Assembly (NCBI RefSeq): GCF_036227225.1
Contig: NZ_CP109444.1
Span: forward strand, 6,181,501-6,245,500
Source: Streptomyces sp. NBC_01478
GTDB lineage: Bacteria; Actinomycetota; Actinomycetes; Streptomycetales; Streptomycetaceae
Direction of reading: 5' to 3'
DNA: 64,000 nucleotides
The notes under the pieces are model-generated. The model saw nothing but the letters and a program-made list of their open reading frames with translations, searched no databases and had not been told where the DNA came from. Of the stretch, positions 1 to 8,147 are shown in pieces (within the stretch, counting starts at the first letter, position 1; each line of letters opens with the position of its first letter). A program made the position numbers and the translations under genes.

Positions 1-707
1 CCCTGGCTGTAGCCGTAGAGCCCGACCGGCGAGGCGGCGGTGACCGAGGCCCCGCCGACCGAACGGGCGGCGCGTACGGCGTCCAGCACCGCGTGTGCCT
101 CGTCGGTCCGGTTGACGTAGGTGTGCAGCCGGTCGGTGGCGCCCAGGCCGACGTAGTCGGTGACGACGACGGCGACGCCCTCGGCGAGGAGGCGGTAGAT
201 CGCCAGGTCCTCGTAACCGACCGAAACCGTCTGGCTGTTGAGGGACAGGGGGTGTTCCAGGCCCATGGACGCGGAGCACTGGTCGCCCTGTCCGAGGGTG
301 CCGGGGGCGACCGCGACGAGGGGGCGCGGGCCGGTGCCGGACCAGTCGGCGGACGGTTCGATGTAGGCACCGGTGACGGCGACGGGCTGTCCGTTGGAGT
401 CGGTGGACTTGTACATCAGCCGGGTCGCGGTGCCGGGGAGCGTGCCGTCGAGTCCGGGCAGGCTCAGGGCGAGGGGGAGCGGCTCGGTGCGGATCAGGGT
501 GCCGTCGGCGGTGGGGAGGGTGGTGGGCGGGGTGTAGAAGGCGGGGATGGTGACGCCTCGGGAGACGACGTCGGCGGAGGCGGTGGACTCCGTTGCGGCG
601 CCGGCCGTCGTGAGGGCGAGGGATTGGGCGCCGAGGCAGGCGGCGGCGGTGAACGCGGCGGCGAGCAGGCGTCGTTGGCGTGCGGGCATGGCAGACGAGG
701 GGGGCAT
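1..707 (-). CDS. Secreted lipase / alpha-beta hydrolase, C-terminus cut by window edge
   Basis: About 235 residues are visible before the window edge. The N-terminus has an Arg-rich n-region and an Ala-rich hydrophobic stretch, a secretion signal, so the protein acts outside the cell. The last visible residues read GLYGYSQG, the nucleophile elbow (G-x-S-x-G) of alpha/beta hydrolases. The preceding text (PLVAVAPGT, VAVVVTDYVGLG) fits the secretory lipase (LIP) family, which hydrolyses esters such as triacylglycerols. I chose the ATG at 707 because AGGAGG lies six bases upstream; a second in-frame ATG is at 689. Asp and His of the triad are outside the window. Two similar palindromes lie just upstream, suggesting repressor control. 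Family assignment is good; substrate is unknown. Confidence 0.85.
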   Translation of the reverse strand, partial: MPPSSAMPARQRRLLAAAFTAAACLGAQSLALTTAGAATESTASADVVSRGVTIPAFYTPPTTLPTADGTLIRTEPLPLALSLPGLDGTLPGTATRLMYKSTDSNGQPVAVTGAYIEPSADWSGTGPRPLVAVAPGTLGQGDQCSASMGLEHPLSLNSQTVSVGYEDLAIYRLLAEGVAVVVTDYVGLGATDRLHTYVNRTDEAHAVLDAVRAARSVGGASVTAASPVGLYGYSQ

Positions 708-751
708 GGCGAACCTCCTGTGGAGCGGCCGTCAGGAAGTGGTTCGCCTCG

Positions 752-807
752 AACTTACCTGTGGGTAAGTTACTCGTGATACCCGTCGGTAGGTTACGTT
801 TCGGTAA
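752..807. promoter_or_regulatory. Two TTAC-N6-GTAA operator-like sites upstream of the lipase gene
   Basis: A perfect inverted repeat AACTTACC-TGTG-GGTAAGTT lies at 752-771. A second copy of the core, TTAC-N6-GTAA, lies at 794-807. Both have the same half-site and spacing, which is typical of TetR-family operators. They sit 45-100 bases upstream of the lipase start. The regulator is not identifiable from the window. Confidence 0.5.
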
Positions 808-854
808 TGTGACGAATGGTCAGTCGGGTGTGATCGGTAAGTGTCGGGCGGCCG

Positions 855-1580
855 TCAGCCCACCGCCACCGCGACCCGCTCCAGGAACCCGGCGACCGCC
901 TCCGGCTCGCTCACCATCAGGTCGTGACCGGTGTCGATGTCCCACAACCGCCCGGCCGCGCGGGCCGGTTCGAGGTCGGCGGGAGCGCGGTAGGGCAGCG
1001 TGGACGTGCATACGATCTGGGACTGGGGCAGCGCTCGCACTCCCGCCTCGTCCGTGAGCCGCAGCGGCTGGGTGAAGCACTTCCAGGGGTGCGGCGTGAT
1101 CTTCGGCGCGAGCCAGGCGATGTCGTCCGGATCGGTCAACCCGTAGTCGGGCATGGGCCCTTCACCGGGGAAGTTCACCAGCTCGACCCCGTCCACCACC
1201 CGCCCCATGGCGCGGGACGCCGCCGTCAACTCCGGTGCGAGGTCGGCGAGGGACTGCCCGTTCGCCGGGGTGGCCGCGTCCAGATAGACGAGGTGACCGA
1301 CGCGGTCGAGGGCGCGGTCGGCGACACCGGTGATGACCATCCCGCCATAGCTGTGCCCGACCAGAATCGCGTCCAACAACCCCTCGTACCGCAGCACTTG
1401 GACCACATCGGTGATGTGGGTGTCGAGGTCGACCCCGGGCCCGAGCAGATGCGCCCGCTCGCCGAGCCCGGTCAAAGTCGGGGCGTACACGTCGTGCCCG
1501 GCCGCGCGCAGGATCCGCGCGACGCGCTGATAGCACCATCCGCCGTGACTGCCGCCGTGCACGAGAACGTAAGTGGCCAT
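855..1580 (-). CDS. Alpha/beta hydrolase, salicylate-esterase/EstC type
   Basis: This is a 241-residue cytoplasmic hydrolase without signal peptide. The N-terminus (YVLVHGGSHGGWCY) gives the HGG oxyanion strand, VGHSYGG is the nucleophile elbow with the catalytic Ser, and the end contains a GHDLMVSEP segment carrying the catalytic His. This arrangement is that of the plant methyl-salicylate esterase/hydroxynitrile lyase-like family. Such proteins cleave small esters, and the natural substrate is unknown. It is transcribed divergently from a TetR regulator with an 84-base gap that contains a perfect palindrome, so it is probably the regulator's target. Confidence 0.85.
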   Translation of the reverse strand: MATYVLVHGGSHGGWCYQRVARILRAAGHDVYAPTLTGLGERAHLLGPGVDLDTHITDVVQVLRYEGLLDAILVGHSYGGMVITGVADRALDRVGHLVYLDAATPANGQSLADLAPELTAASRAMGRVVDGVELVNFPGEGPMPDYGLTDPDDIAWLAPKITPHPWKCFTQPLRLTDEAGVRALPQSQIVCTSTLPYRAPADLEPARAAGRLWDIDTGHDLMVSEPEAVAGFLERVAVAVG

Positions 1581-1632
1581 GCGGGGCCTCCGTCGTGTTC
1601 CGGACTCGGGCTGTCCGACAACTGCCGGATAA

Positions 1633-1646
1633 CCAACAGGTGTTGG
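1633..1646. promoter_or_regulatory. Palindromic operator CCAACA-GG-TGTTGG
   Basis: A perfect 14-base inverted repeat lies between the divergent hydrolase and TetR genes, 19 bases before the regulator start. The position suggests autoregulation and control of the hydrolase; binding is inferred. Confidence 0.55.
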
Positions 1647-1664
1647 AGAGAATACGGTTGCCTC

Positions 1665-2309
1665 ATGCCAGCGCAACCCCCTGAACGTCAACCGGAACGT
1701 CAAGGTCTCCCCGACCCCCGCGTCCTCCGCTCCCGCGCCGCCCTCGAAGCGGCCCTGCGCGAACTGGTCACCGAGCGGGACCTGCGCCAGATATCCGTCG
1801 CCGACCTCACCAAACGCGCCGGCGTCAACCGCTCCACGTTCTACGAGCACTACGCCGACGTCCACGACCTGGCGGTCGCGGCGTGCACGGCGACGTACGA
1901 CCAGTTGGTGGCCGCAGCCCCCATCCCGCACAGCCAACTGACCCCGGACGGCAGCCCGTTGCCGAACCCGCTTCCCTCCCTCTTCACCCATGTCGCCGAC
2001 CACGCCCCCCTCTACCGCGCCCTCCTCTGCGACGAGGGCAGCGCCCGCATGATCAACCACCTCCTGCACCGCATCACCCTCGCGGCCCGCATCAGCCGCG
2101 GCCTGCGCACCGGTGAGGGAACCGCCGCGGACACCCCGCACGACCCGGTCTCCGCGTTCCTCGCGGGCGCGGTACTGGGCACGGTCATCGACTGGCTACG
2201 ACGGGACTGTCCCGGCACGCCGGAGGAGATCGGGGCGGCGGTCTGGCCGTATGCGGTCGCTTGCGCGGAGGTGCTGCCGGGGGAGAGGGGAGATCAGTGG
2301 GCGAGGTGA
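1665..2309 (+). CDS. TetR-family transcriptional regulator
   Basis: This is a 214-residue regulator. Residues about 20-70 form the TetR helix-turn-helix (LVTERDLRQISVADLTKRAG and STFYEHYADV, with the hallmark F-Y-x-H-Y). The rest is an all-helical ligand/dimer domain resembling the TetR C-terminal group seen in DhaS-like regulators. The ATG at 1665 places the DNA-binding domain near the N-terminus as expected. It is divergent from the esterase, and a perfect palindrome lies between them. It overlaps the following small gene by 13 bases. The ligand is not predictable. Confidence 0.88.
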   Translation: MPAQPPERQPERQGLPDPRVLRSRAALEAALRELVTERDLRQISVADLTKRAGVNRSTFYEHYADVHDLAVAACTATYDQLVAAAPIPHSQLTPDGSPLPNPLPSLFTHVADHAPLYRALLCDEGSARMINHLLHRITLAARISRGLRTGEGTAADTPHDPVSAFLAGAVLGTVIDWLRRDCPGTPEEIGAAVWPYAVACAEVLPGERGDQWAR

Positions 2310-2788
2310 GTGCGAGCGGGCAACGGCAGCACTGGGAGTTGCTGCCCGAAGCCGGCCTGGGCCCCCTGCGGTTCGGGATGAGCCCGGCCGAGGTCGCCGA
2401 CGCCCTTCAGGTCCCCGGGCCGCATGAACGGGTGGGCGGCCCGTACGGCCAGGAGGACTTCGCCGACGGGGTGAAGGTGTTCTACGACGAGGACGGCCTG
2501 GCGTGCGTGGCACTGGACGCGGTCACGGGCCCCCAGGTCCTGCTCGCGGGATCGCCCCTGGCAGGCGGCGATCCCGAACAGACCCAGCAGTTCCTCCTCG
2601 ACTACGCGGCGGAACACGGGAGTTGCCTGCTCTACACCCCGGACAACTCCCTCTCTCTGACCGATCTGGGGCTGCTTCTGCGCTCACAGCGGGTCGGGGA
2701 CGTACGCCTGTCGCGTTCGCTCGTGGTGAAGGAGGAGTGGCTGGACTCGGAGTACCACCGGGACCGACTGCCCCTCGAAGGCGCCTGA
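2297..2788 (+). CDS. Hypothetical protein with LGPLRFGM motif
   Basis: This 163-residue soluble protein was not recognised with certainty. The start is the GTG at 2297, preceded by a purine-rich ribosome site; it overlaps the end of the TetR gene, so the two are probably co-translated. The N-terminal segment LGPLRFGMSPAEVADAL is a recurring pattern in small actinobacterial proteins, some of which are immunity-like, but no catalytic motif is visible. The rest alternates acidic residues and beta-type stretches. It ends at a hairpin terminator. Coding is well supported; function is unknown. Confidence 0.7.
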   Translation: MGEVSASGQRQHWELLPEAGLGPLRFGMSPAEVADALQVPGPHERVGGPYGQEDFADGVKVFYDEDGLACVALDAVTGPQVLLAGSPLAGGDPEQTQQFLLDYAAEHGSCLLYTPDNSLSLTDLGLLLRSQRVGDVRLSRSLVVKEEWLDSEYHRDRLPLEGA

Positions 2789-2808
2789 CGCGTGTTCCGC
2801 CAGGCGCC
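2780..2808. terminator. Hairpin terminator between convergent genes
   Basis: GGCGCCTG and CAGGCGCC form an 8-bp perfect stem with a 13-base loop overlapping the stop codon of the preceding gene, before the convergent VOC gene. No U-run follows, as is usual in Streptomyces. Confidence 0.5.
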
Positions 2809-2853
2809 CGTGTTCCACCGAACCACCGTGGCGCCGAGGAGCGGGCGGCCGTC

Positions 2854-3255
2854 TCAGCGCTGAAGCGTCTCCGGGTGGCTGCCGTAGGGGCGGGTGATGA
2901 TCTCCATGCCGTGGCCTGCCGGGTCCAGGAAGTACAGGCCGCGGCCGCCGTGGTGGTGGTTGATCTCGCCCGGTTGCTTCATGTGCGGGTCGGCGAAGTA
3001 CGTGATCCCGGCCTGCCGGATCCGCTCGAACGCCGCGTCGAACTCGTCGTCGGAGATGAGGAAGGCGTAGTGCTGCGGGGTGATCGACTCGGCCGGGATG
3101 CCGGCGAAGTCCAGAGTGACGCCGTTGCTGGTGGCGACCGGAACGAACGGACCCCACTCGACCCCGACTTCAAGGCCCAGGATCCTCGCCAGGAACTCGG
3201 CGGATTCCCGGTTGTTCCGGGCGTGAACGATGGTGTGGTTCAACTCGACTGGCAT
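2854..3255 (-). CDS. VOC-family (glyoxalase/bleomycin-resistance fold) protein
   Basis: This is a 133-residue metalloprotein-fold protein with the two beta-alpha-beta-beta-beta modules of the vicinal oxygen chelate family. The N-terminal ELNHTIVHARNN carries the first metal-ligand His, HYAFLISDDEFD the middle strand, and the C-terminal GRGLYFLDPAGHGMEIITRPY is the signature with the terminal Glu ligand. Family members include dioxygenases, glyoxalases and drug-binding proteins. The DPAGHGMEI ending is more like lyase/dioxygenase-type members than drug-sequestering ones. ATG at 3255 was preferred over upstream codons because a GGAGG-like site lies nine bases ahead. Confidence 0.85.
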   Translation of the reverse strand: MPVELNHTIVHARNNRESAEFLARILGLEVGVEWGPFVPVATSNGVTLDFAGIPAESITPQHYAFLISDDEFDAAFERIRQAGITYFADPHMKQPGEINHHHGGRGLYFLDPAGHGMEIITRPYGSHPETLQR

Positions 3256-3394
3256 GTGCGGAATGCCTCCGTAAGGCACCTCGCGGACACCTCCATGCCT
3301 CACCCGGCCGGTGACCGACACGCGATGCCGCGCCTGCGAGCCTATGCGGCGCGGTTCTCGTCGTCGAGTGGCTCTGGTCGCCCGGGCAGACCGC

Positions 3395-4468
3395 TCAGAT
3401 CACCAACGCACACACCACCGAAGCCACCTCCACCACAACCCCCGCCTCCCCCAACGACCCGTCCCCCGAAACCCCCAACACCGCGACCGTCCCGCTGTGT
3501 TGGTTCGCCACCACCAGACCTCCCGGCACCGACGCGAGCCCACGAGGCCAGTTCCCCCCACTGGGGACCTCGCCCAGCGGTTCAAGGTCCGTGGCCGTGA
3601 GGCGGAACGCCGCCACCGTGTCCGCACCCCGGTTCGTGACCCAGACGTAGCGGCCGCAGTCCGAAGTGACGATGCCGCCGGGCTGGTTGGGGATGTCCGC
3701 CACGGCCGTGGCCGGCACCCGGGACAGTTCGTGCAGGGTGCCGGTCTCGGCGTCGTAGCGGTGGCAGGTCACCGTCGAGGAGAGTTCGTCGGCGCTGAGG
3801 ACCAGGTCGCCGGTCGGGGCGAAGGCGAGGTGGCGGGGGCCGGAACCCGGGCGGAGTTGGGAGGCGGCGACCGGCTTCAACGTGCCGGTGGTGACGTCGA
3901 GTTCGTACGTGAACACCGTGTCCGCGCCCAGGTCCGTGGCCAGGATGTAGCGGCCGGCCGGGTCCACGAGGACCTGGTGGGCGTGGGTGCCCTCCTGGCG
4001 GCCGACCACCGGGCCCGAACCCTTGTGTTCGACCACGTCCGTCAGGTCCACGAGCCTGCCGTCGCCGTTCAGGCGGTGTACGGCGACCGTGCCGGGCAGT
4101 GTGTCCGTGCCGTAGTTGGCGGTGAGGAGGTAGTCGCCGCTCGGGTGGACCGTCAGGTGGCACGGGTTCGCGCCGCCGGTCAGGGGCGCTCCCAACGGCA
4201 CGGGCGCGGCGCCCTCCCGGAGACCGAACGCGCTCACCGCACCCGCCGTCGACTCGTGCGTGGTGTAGGCGACGGGGAGGGTCGGGTGCGCCGCCAGGTA
4301 CGAGGCGCCGCTCGCCGCCACCGTGTCCGTCACCCTCAGGCCGACCGCGTCTGCGTCCCCGGGCGTGAGGCTCAGCGTCGTCAGGCCCACTCCCTCGCCG
4401 CCCGTGTCCGGTGTGTACGAACCTGTCAGGACGGTAACTTGCCCGGTAATGCTCGCAATACTGGTCAT
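3395..4468 (-). CDS. Seven-bladed beta-propeller lactonase (6-phosphogluconolactonase-like)
   Basis: This 357-residue cytoplasmic protein has repeated blades of about 45 residues (HPSGDYLLTANYGTDT, DPAGRYILATDLGADT, APTGDLVLSADELSST, SDCGRYVWVTNRGADT), the pattern of the Pgl/lactonase (PF10282) family. In this operon it would open the sugar-1,5- or 1,4-lactone made by a dehydrogenase, giving galactonate for the dehydratase. It follows the PfkB kinase by 15 bases in the leftward sugar operon and is the last gene. No signal peptide is present, consistent with intracellular action. The reaction is known for the family; the galactonolactone substrate is inferred from the neighbours. Confidence 0.85.
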   Translation of the reverse strand: MTSIASITGQVTVLTGSYTPDTGGEGVGLTTLSLTPGDADAVGLRVTDTVAASGASYLAAHPTLPVAYTTHESTAGAVSAFGLREGAAPVPLGAPLTGGANPCHLTVHPSGDYLLTANYGTDTLPGTVAVHRLNGDGRLVDLTDVVEHKGSGPVVGRQEGTHAHQVLVDPAGRYILATDLGADTVFTYELDVTTGTLKPVAASQLRPGSGPRHLAFAPTGDLVLSADELSSTVTCHRYDAETGTLHELSRVPATAVADIPNQPGGIVTSDCGRYVWVTNRGADTVAAFRLTATDLEPLGEVPSGGNWPRGLASVPGGLVVANQHSGTVAVLGVSGDGSLGEAGVVVEVASVVCALVI

Positions 4469-4483
4469 CTGGTGCTCAGTTCC

Positions 4484-5455
4484 TCAGCGGAGTACGTCGT
4501 CGTGGTGGTCCAGCAGGGCCAGTTCGGCGCGGCGCGGCAGGCCTTCCCAGTCGCCCTCCGTGCCGACCGCGAACGCGCCCAGCCGGGCCGCCGTGTCCAG
4601 CCGGACTTCCGGCGGAGCGCCCGCGAGCAGCTCGGCCAAGTAGCCCGCCACGAAGGCGTCCCCCGCGCCCACCGAGTCATGGACGCGGGCAGGCAGCGCG
4701 GGTTGGCGGTAGGGGTGGCCGTCGACGAGGGCGAAGGCTCCCTCCGCGCCCAGTTTGATCACCGCGCCGGTCGGGCCCAACTCGCAGATTCCCTTGGCCA
4801 GTTCCTCGGGTTCGTGGCGGTCCGGCACCGCGAGGCGGGCCTCGTGCGGTCCCGCGAACACCAGGTCGCTGTCGTGGAGCAGGGGCAGCACCGCCGCCCT
4901 CGCCTCGTCCTCGTTCCACAACAGGGAACGGAAGTTGATGTCGAGGGACACCAACACCCCGGCGTCGCGGGCGATATCGACCGCGCGCCGGACCGCGCGC
5001 GCCGGTCCCTCCCCCAACGCTGGTGTGATGCCGGTGACATGGAGGACCGCCGCCCCCGCCACCGTCTCCTCCGGGATGTCCTCGGGGGCCAGCCGGACGC
5101 CCGCCGTCGCCGTCCGGTAGTAACGCATCCGGTGGTGCGTGCTGGTGCGTTTCTCCTTGAGGAGGAGGGACGTCGGGGCCGGGTCGCGTACCGCCAGGGC
5201 CGTGACTCCTTCCGCCCGCAGCTCTCGTAGCACCAACTCGCCCAGCTCGTCCTCGCTCACCCGGCCGATCCAGGTCGCCCTGCCGCCCAGGCGGCTGACG
5301 CCCACGGCCACGTTCGACTCGGCGCCCGCGATGCCGAGGCGCAGGGTGGTGCCCAGGGTGAGCGGGCCGGGGCCGGCGGCGGACAGGACGCCGAGGGTCT
5401 CGCCCACGGTGACGAGGTAGGGCTCGTCGCTCTCGACCGGCTTGCGGCTGTTCAC
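4484..5455 (-). CDS. PfkB-family 2-keto-3-deoxy sugar-acid kinase
   Basis: This 323-residue ribokinase-fold kinase has the N-terminal substrate motif (GIAGAESNVAVGVSRLGG) and the C-terminal PfkB signature DSVGAGDAFVAGYL with the catalytic Asp of GAGD. It resembles 2-keto-3-deoxygluconate/galactonate kinases (KdgK/DgoK role), which phosphorylate KDG or KDGal with ATP. The GTG start overlaps the stop codon of the aldolase gene, so kinase and aldolase are translationally coupled, matching consecutive pathway steps. The exact epimer is inferred from the DgoD homologue nearby. Confidence 0.87.
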   Translation of the reverse strand: MNSRKPVESDEPYLVTVGETLGVLSAAGPGPLTLGTTLRLGIAGAESNVAVGVSRLGGRATWIGRVSEDELGELVLRELRAEGVTALAVRDPAPTSLLLKEKRTSTHHRMRYYRTATAGVRLAPEDIPEETVAGAAVLHVTGITPALGEGPARAVRRAVDIARDAGVLVSLDINFRSLLWNEDEARAAVLPLLHDSDLVFAGPHEARLAVPDRHEPEELAKGICELGPTGAVIKLGAEGAFALVDGHPYRQPALPARVHDSVGAGDAFVAGYLAELLAGAPPEVRLDTAARLGAFAVGTEGDWEGLPRRAELALLDHHDDVLR

Positions 5456-6156
5456 AGATGTCGCTCCTTGGCCCCGGTATCGGGCCTGACCGTCTTCAGC
5501 AGTGCGCGTGCCCGTGCCGTGAGGGCGCTCAGCGCCTCCGGGGCGGGGTCCCGGTCGGCGCCGCGCAGCAGGGGGGAGCCGACGCCCACGGCGAGGGCCC
5601 CCGCCGCCACGTACAGCCCCGCCGCCTCCAGGTCCACGCCGCCGACCGCCATGAGCGGTATCTCCGGTAGCGGGGCGCGGAGTTGGGCCAGATGGGTGGG
5701 GCCTCCGGTGCAGGCAGGGAAGAGTTTCACGGCCGCCGCGCCCGCCCGCCAGGCCGTGATCACCTCGGTCGCCGTCCAGGCCCCCGGGTAGAAGGGGATG
5801 CCCTCGTCGGCCGCGGTGCGGATGACGTCCGGTTCCACGTTCGGGGAGACCAGGAACTCGGCGCCCGCGGCCAGCGCGTCCCGGGTGTCGGCCGCGGTGA
5901 GGACCGTACCGGCGCCCACCGAGACGGCGGCGCCGAGTTCGTCCTTGATGCGGGCGATCGCCTCCAGCGCGCCCGCGGTGGTGAGGGTGACCTCCAGGCA
6001 GGTCACCCCGCCGGCCGCGAGGGCATGGGCCGCGGCGGGCAGCCCGGAGGCGTCGGCCGACCTGAGGATGGCCATGACCCGGGTGCCGGTCAACTGGCCG
6101 GTCACCAGGGGCCGTTGAAACTGTCGTATGGAACTACTTGCCTGACGGTCCGTCAC
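5452..6156 (-). CDS. KDPG/KDPGal aldolase
   Basis: This is a 234-residue class I aldolase of the Eda/DgoA family, cleaving 2-keto-3-deoxy-6-phospho-sugar acids to pyruvate and glyceraldehyde-3-phosphate. Visible motifs are the Glu-containing CLEVTLTT strand, GAGTVLTA, and the Schiff-base Lys in VKLFPA. It starts at a GTG (6156) that overlaps the TGA of the upstream permease, and its end overlaps the kinase start. The first roughly 20 residues before TGTRVMAILR are a short unconserved extension. Function is strongly supported; KDPG versus KDPGal preference cannot be told. Confidence 0.88.
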   Translation of the reverse strand: MTDRQASSSIRQFQRPLVTGQLTGTRVMAILRSADASGLPAAAHALAAGGVTCLEVTLTTAGALEAIARIKDELGAAVSVGAGTVLTAADTRDALAAGAEFLVSPNVEPDVIRTAADEGIPFYPGAWTATEVITAWRAGAAAVKLFPACTGGPTHLAQLRAPLPEIPLMAVGGVDLEAAGLYVAAGALAVGVGSPLLRGADRDPAPEALSALTARARALLKTVRPDTGAKERHL

Positions 6157-7082
6157 TTCACCGCTCCCGCCGACATTCCGGCGACCATCTGGCGCTGGAA
6201 GAAGATGAAGATGACGAAGAGGGGCAGGACGCCGAGCAGCGCGGCCGGGAAGAGGGTGGTCGGCTGCACGGTGTGCGGGTCGATGAAGGAGTACGCGTTC
6301 ACCATGACCGTGCGCTTGCCCGGGTCCTGGAGGAAGACGAGGGGGACGAGGAGGTCGTTCCAGATCTGGAGCGAGATGAAGGTCAACAGGGTGCTGGTGA
6401 CCGGCCGTAGCAGCGGCAGGATGATGACGAAGAACGTGCGCAGCGCGCCGCAGCCGTCGAGGGCCGCCGCCTCCTCCAGGTCGGTCGGGACCTGGCGGAT
6501 GAAGCTGGTGTAGAAGAACACGGCGAGCGGCAGGTTGAGCGCGGTGTAGATGAAGACGACGCCCGCGTACGTGTCCAGCAGGTTCAGGTCGCGCATCAGC
6601 AGGTACAGGGGTGCCACGACGACGAACACCGGGATCGACGTGCCGAGGATGAACAGCCGGTACACCGCCGTCGACCAGCCCGCGGTGATCCGGGCCAGCG
6701 GGTAGCCCGCGAGCGCGCCGAGCACCGTGATGAGGATGCACGAAAGCCCGGTGATCAGAAGGGTGTTGAGGGTGCTGGTGCCGTAGTGGATCTGGCTGAA
6801 GGCGTTCGTGAAGTTCTTCAGGGTGAAGGAGTGCGGTATGCCCAGCGGGGAGCGTGCCACGTCCGCCGCCGTGCGCAGCGAGGTCACGATCGTGAAGACG
6901 AACGGCAGCACGAACAGGACCGTGCCGAGGCAGAGCACCGCCGTGCCGAGGCCGGCGACGAGCCTGCGCGGCGTCCACGGGGCGGAGTTGGGGGACCGGT
7001 CCGGGGGCCGGGGTGTGTCGCGCTGCCCGGCGGGGCGGCTGATCTCCGGTGCGGAGACCGGAGTCGAGAGGGGTGAGGTCAT
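6153..7082 (-). CDS. Carbohydrate ABC transporter permease, MalG type
   Basis: This 309-residue inner-membrane permease has six predicted membrane segments, the first after a Pro-rich cytoplasmic tail of about 40 residues. The EAA loop that docks with the ATPase is at EEAAALDGCGALRTFF followed by ILPLLRP. It pairs with the adjacent MalF-like permease and the lipoprotein to import a sugar. No ATPase is encoded in the operon; Streptomyces sugar importers usually share the MsiK ATPase encoded elsewhere, which is an inference here. Its stop overlaps the aldolase GTG. Confidence 0.92.
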   Translation of the reverse strand: MTSPLSTPVSAPEISRPAGQRDTPRPPDRSPNSAPWTPRRLVAGLGTAVLCLGTVLFVLPFVFTIVTSLRTAADVARSPLGIPHSFTLKNFTNAFSQIHYGTSTLNTLLITGLSCILITVLGALAGYPLARITAGWSTAVYRLFILGTSIPVFVVVAPLYLLMRDLNLLDTYAGVVFIYTALNLPLAVFFYTSFIRQVPTDLEEAAALDGCGALRTFFVIILPLLRPVTSTLLTFISLQIWNDLLVPLVFLQDPGKRTVMVNAYSFIDPHTVQPTTLFPAALLGVLPLFVIFIFFQRQMVAGMSAGAVK

Positions 7083-7149
7083 GGGGTGATCCGTCCGATT
7101 CCAACGGTGCCGACGGGGTGCGTACGTCCTTGGAGGCGTCCGTACGGCG

Positions 7150-8022
7150 TCACACGCGCCGTTCGCGCAGCCTGAGCAGGGAGTTGGTCGCGCTGGACAG
7201 GACGACCACGGTCACCAGGAGCAGCACCGCGAGGGCGACGCCGTAGGCGAACTTCCCGCCGCCGAAGATGTTCCGGTACACGAGCAGGGTCAGGGTGTCG
7301 GTGGCGCCGGCCGGGCCGCCGTTGGTCAGGACGAGCGGGAACTCGAAGACCTTGAGCGAACCGATCAGGCTGAGCGTCACGTTGACGGTCAACGCGGGTG
7401 CCAGCAGCGGCCATTCGATGCTGCGGAAGCGCCGCCAGCCGCTCGCTCCGTCCAGGGCGGCGGCCTCCAGGAGTTCGGTCGGCATGCTCATATAGCTGGC
7501 GAGGAAGATCGCGCACGAGTAGCCGGTGAACATCCAGATGTTGACGGTCGCGACCGAGTACAGCGCGGTCGACGGGTCGCCGAGCCAGACGTGCTTGAGC
7601 GCGCCGAGGCCGACCCCGTCGAGCAGGGCGTTGAGCCCGCCGTTCGGTGCGAAGAGGTACGACCAGATGAACGCGGCCATCAGCGGCGAGATCAGCGTCG
7701 GGGTCAACAGGACGACGTTCAGGGCCTTTCGGACCCTCGGGCGGCGGAACAGCATCGACGCGAAGAGCAGCCCGAGGCCGTTCTGCACGACGACGACCAC
7801 GACGGCGTAGAGGACCGTGTGCCACAGCGCCGCGGAGACCGCCGGGTCGTCCGCCATCGCCTTGTACTGGTCCGTGCCGACGAAGTGGGAGATCGGGCCG
7901 CCGACGCTGTCGGTGAAGCTCAAGTACACGCCCTTGAACAGCGGGTACAGGATGAAGAGCGCGTACACGGCGATCGCGGGGAGCAGGAAGGCGGCCATGG
8001 TGGCACGCCGTCGGTGGAACAC
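7150..8022 (-). CDS. Carbohydrate ABC transporter permease, MalF type
   Basis: This 290-residue inner-membrane protein has six hydrophobic segments beginning at residue 10 (MAAFLLPAIAVYALFILYPL). The EAA docking loop is LLEAAALDGASGWRRFRSIEWPLL. It lies between the binding-protein gene and the MalG-type permease, the usual order, with a 67-base gap to the latter. It forms the heterodimeric sugar channel. Confidence 0.92.
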   Translation of the reverse strand: MFHRRRATMAAFLLPAIAVYALFILYPLFKGVYLSFTDSVGGPISHFVGTDQYKAMADDPAVSAALWHTVLYAVVVVVVQNGLGLLFASMLFRRPRVRKALNVVLLTPTLISPLMAAFIWSYLFAPNGGLNALLDGVGLGALKHVWLGDPSTALYSVATVNIWMFTGYSCAIFLASYMSMPTELLEAAALDGASGWRRFRSIEWPLLAPALTVNVTLSLIGSLKVFEFPLVLTNGGPAGATDTLTLLVYRNIFGGGKFAYGVALAVLLLVTVVVLSSATNSLLRLRERRV

Positions 8023-8147
8023 GGGGGATCAACCTCCTTGGCCGTCAGGCCCCTTGGGGGAGTGGGTGGGACGGGGGTGGGCCGGCCGGCTCGATCACCC
8101 GGCCGGTGTTCGACTGACCGGACGGCCCAATTGCCCCACCGATACGG

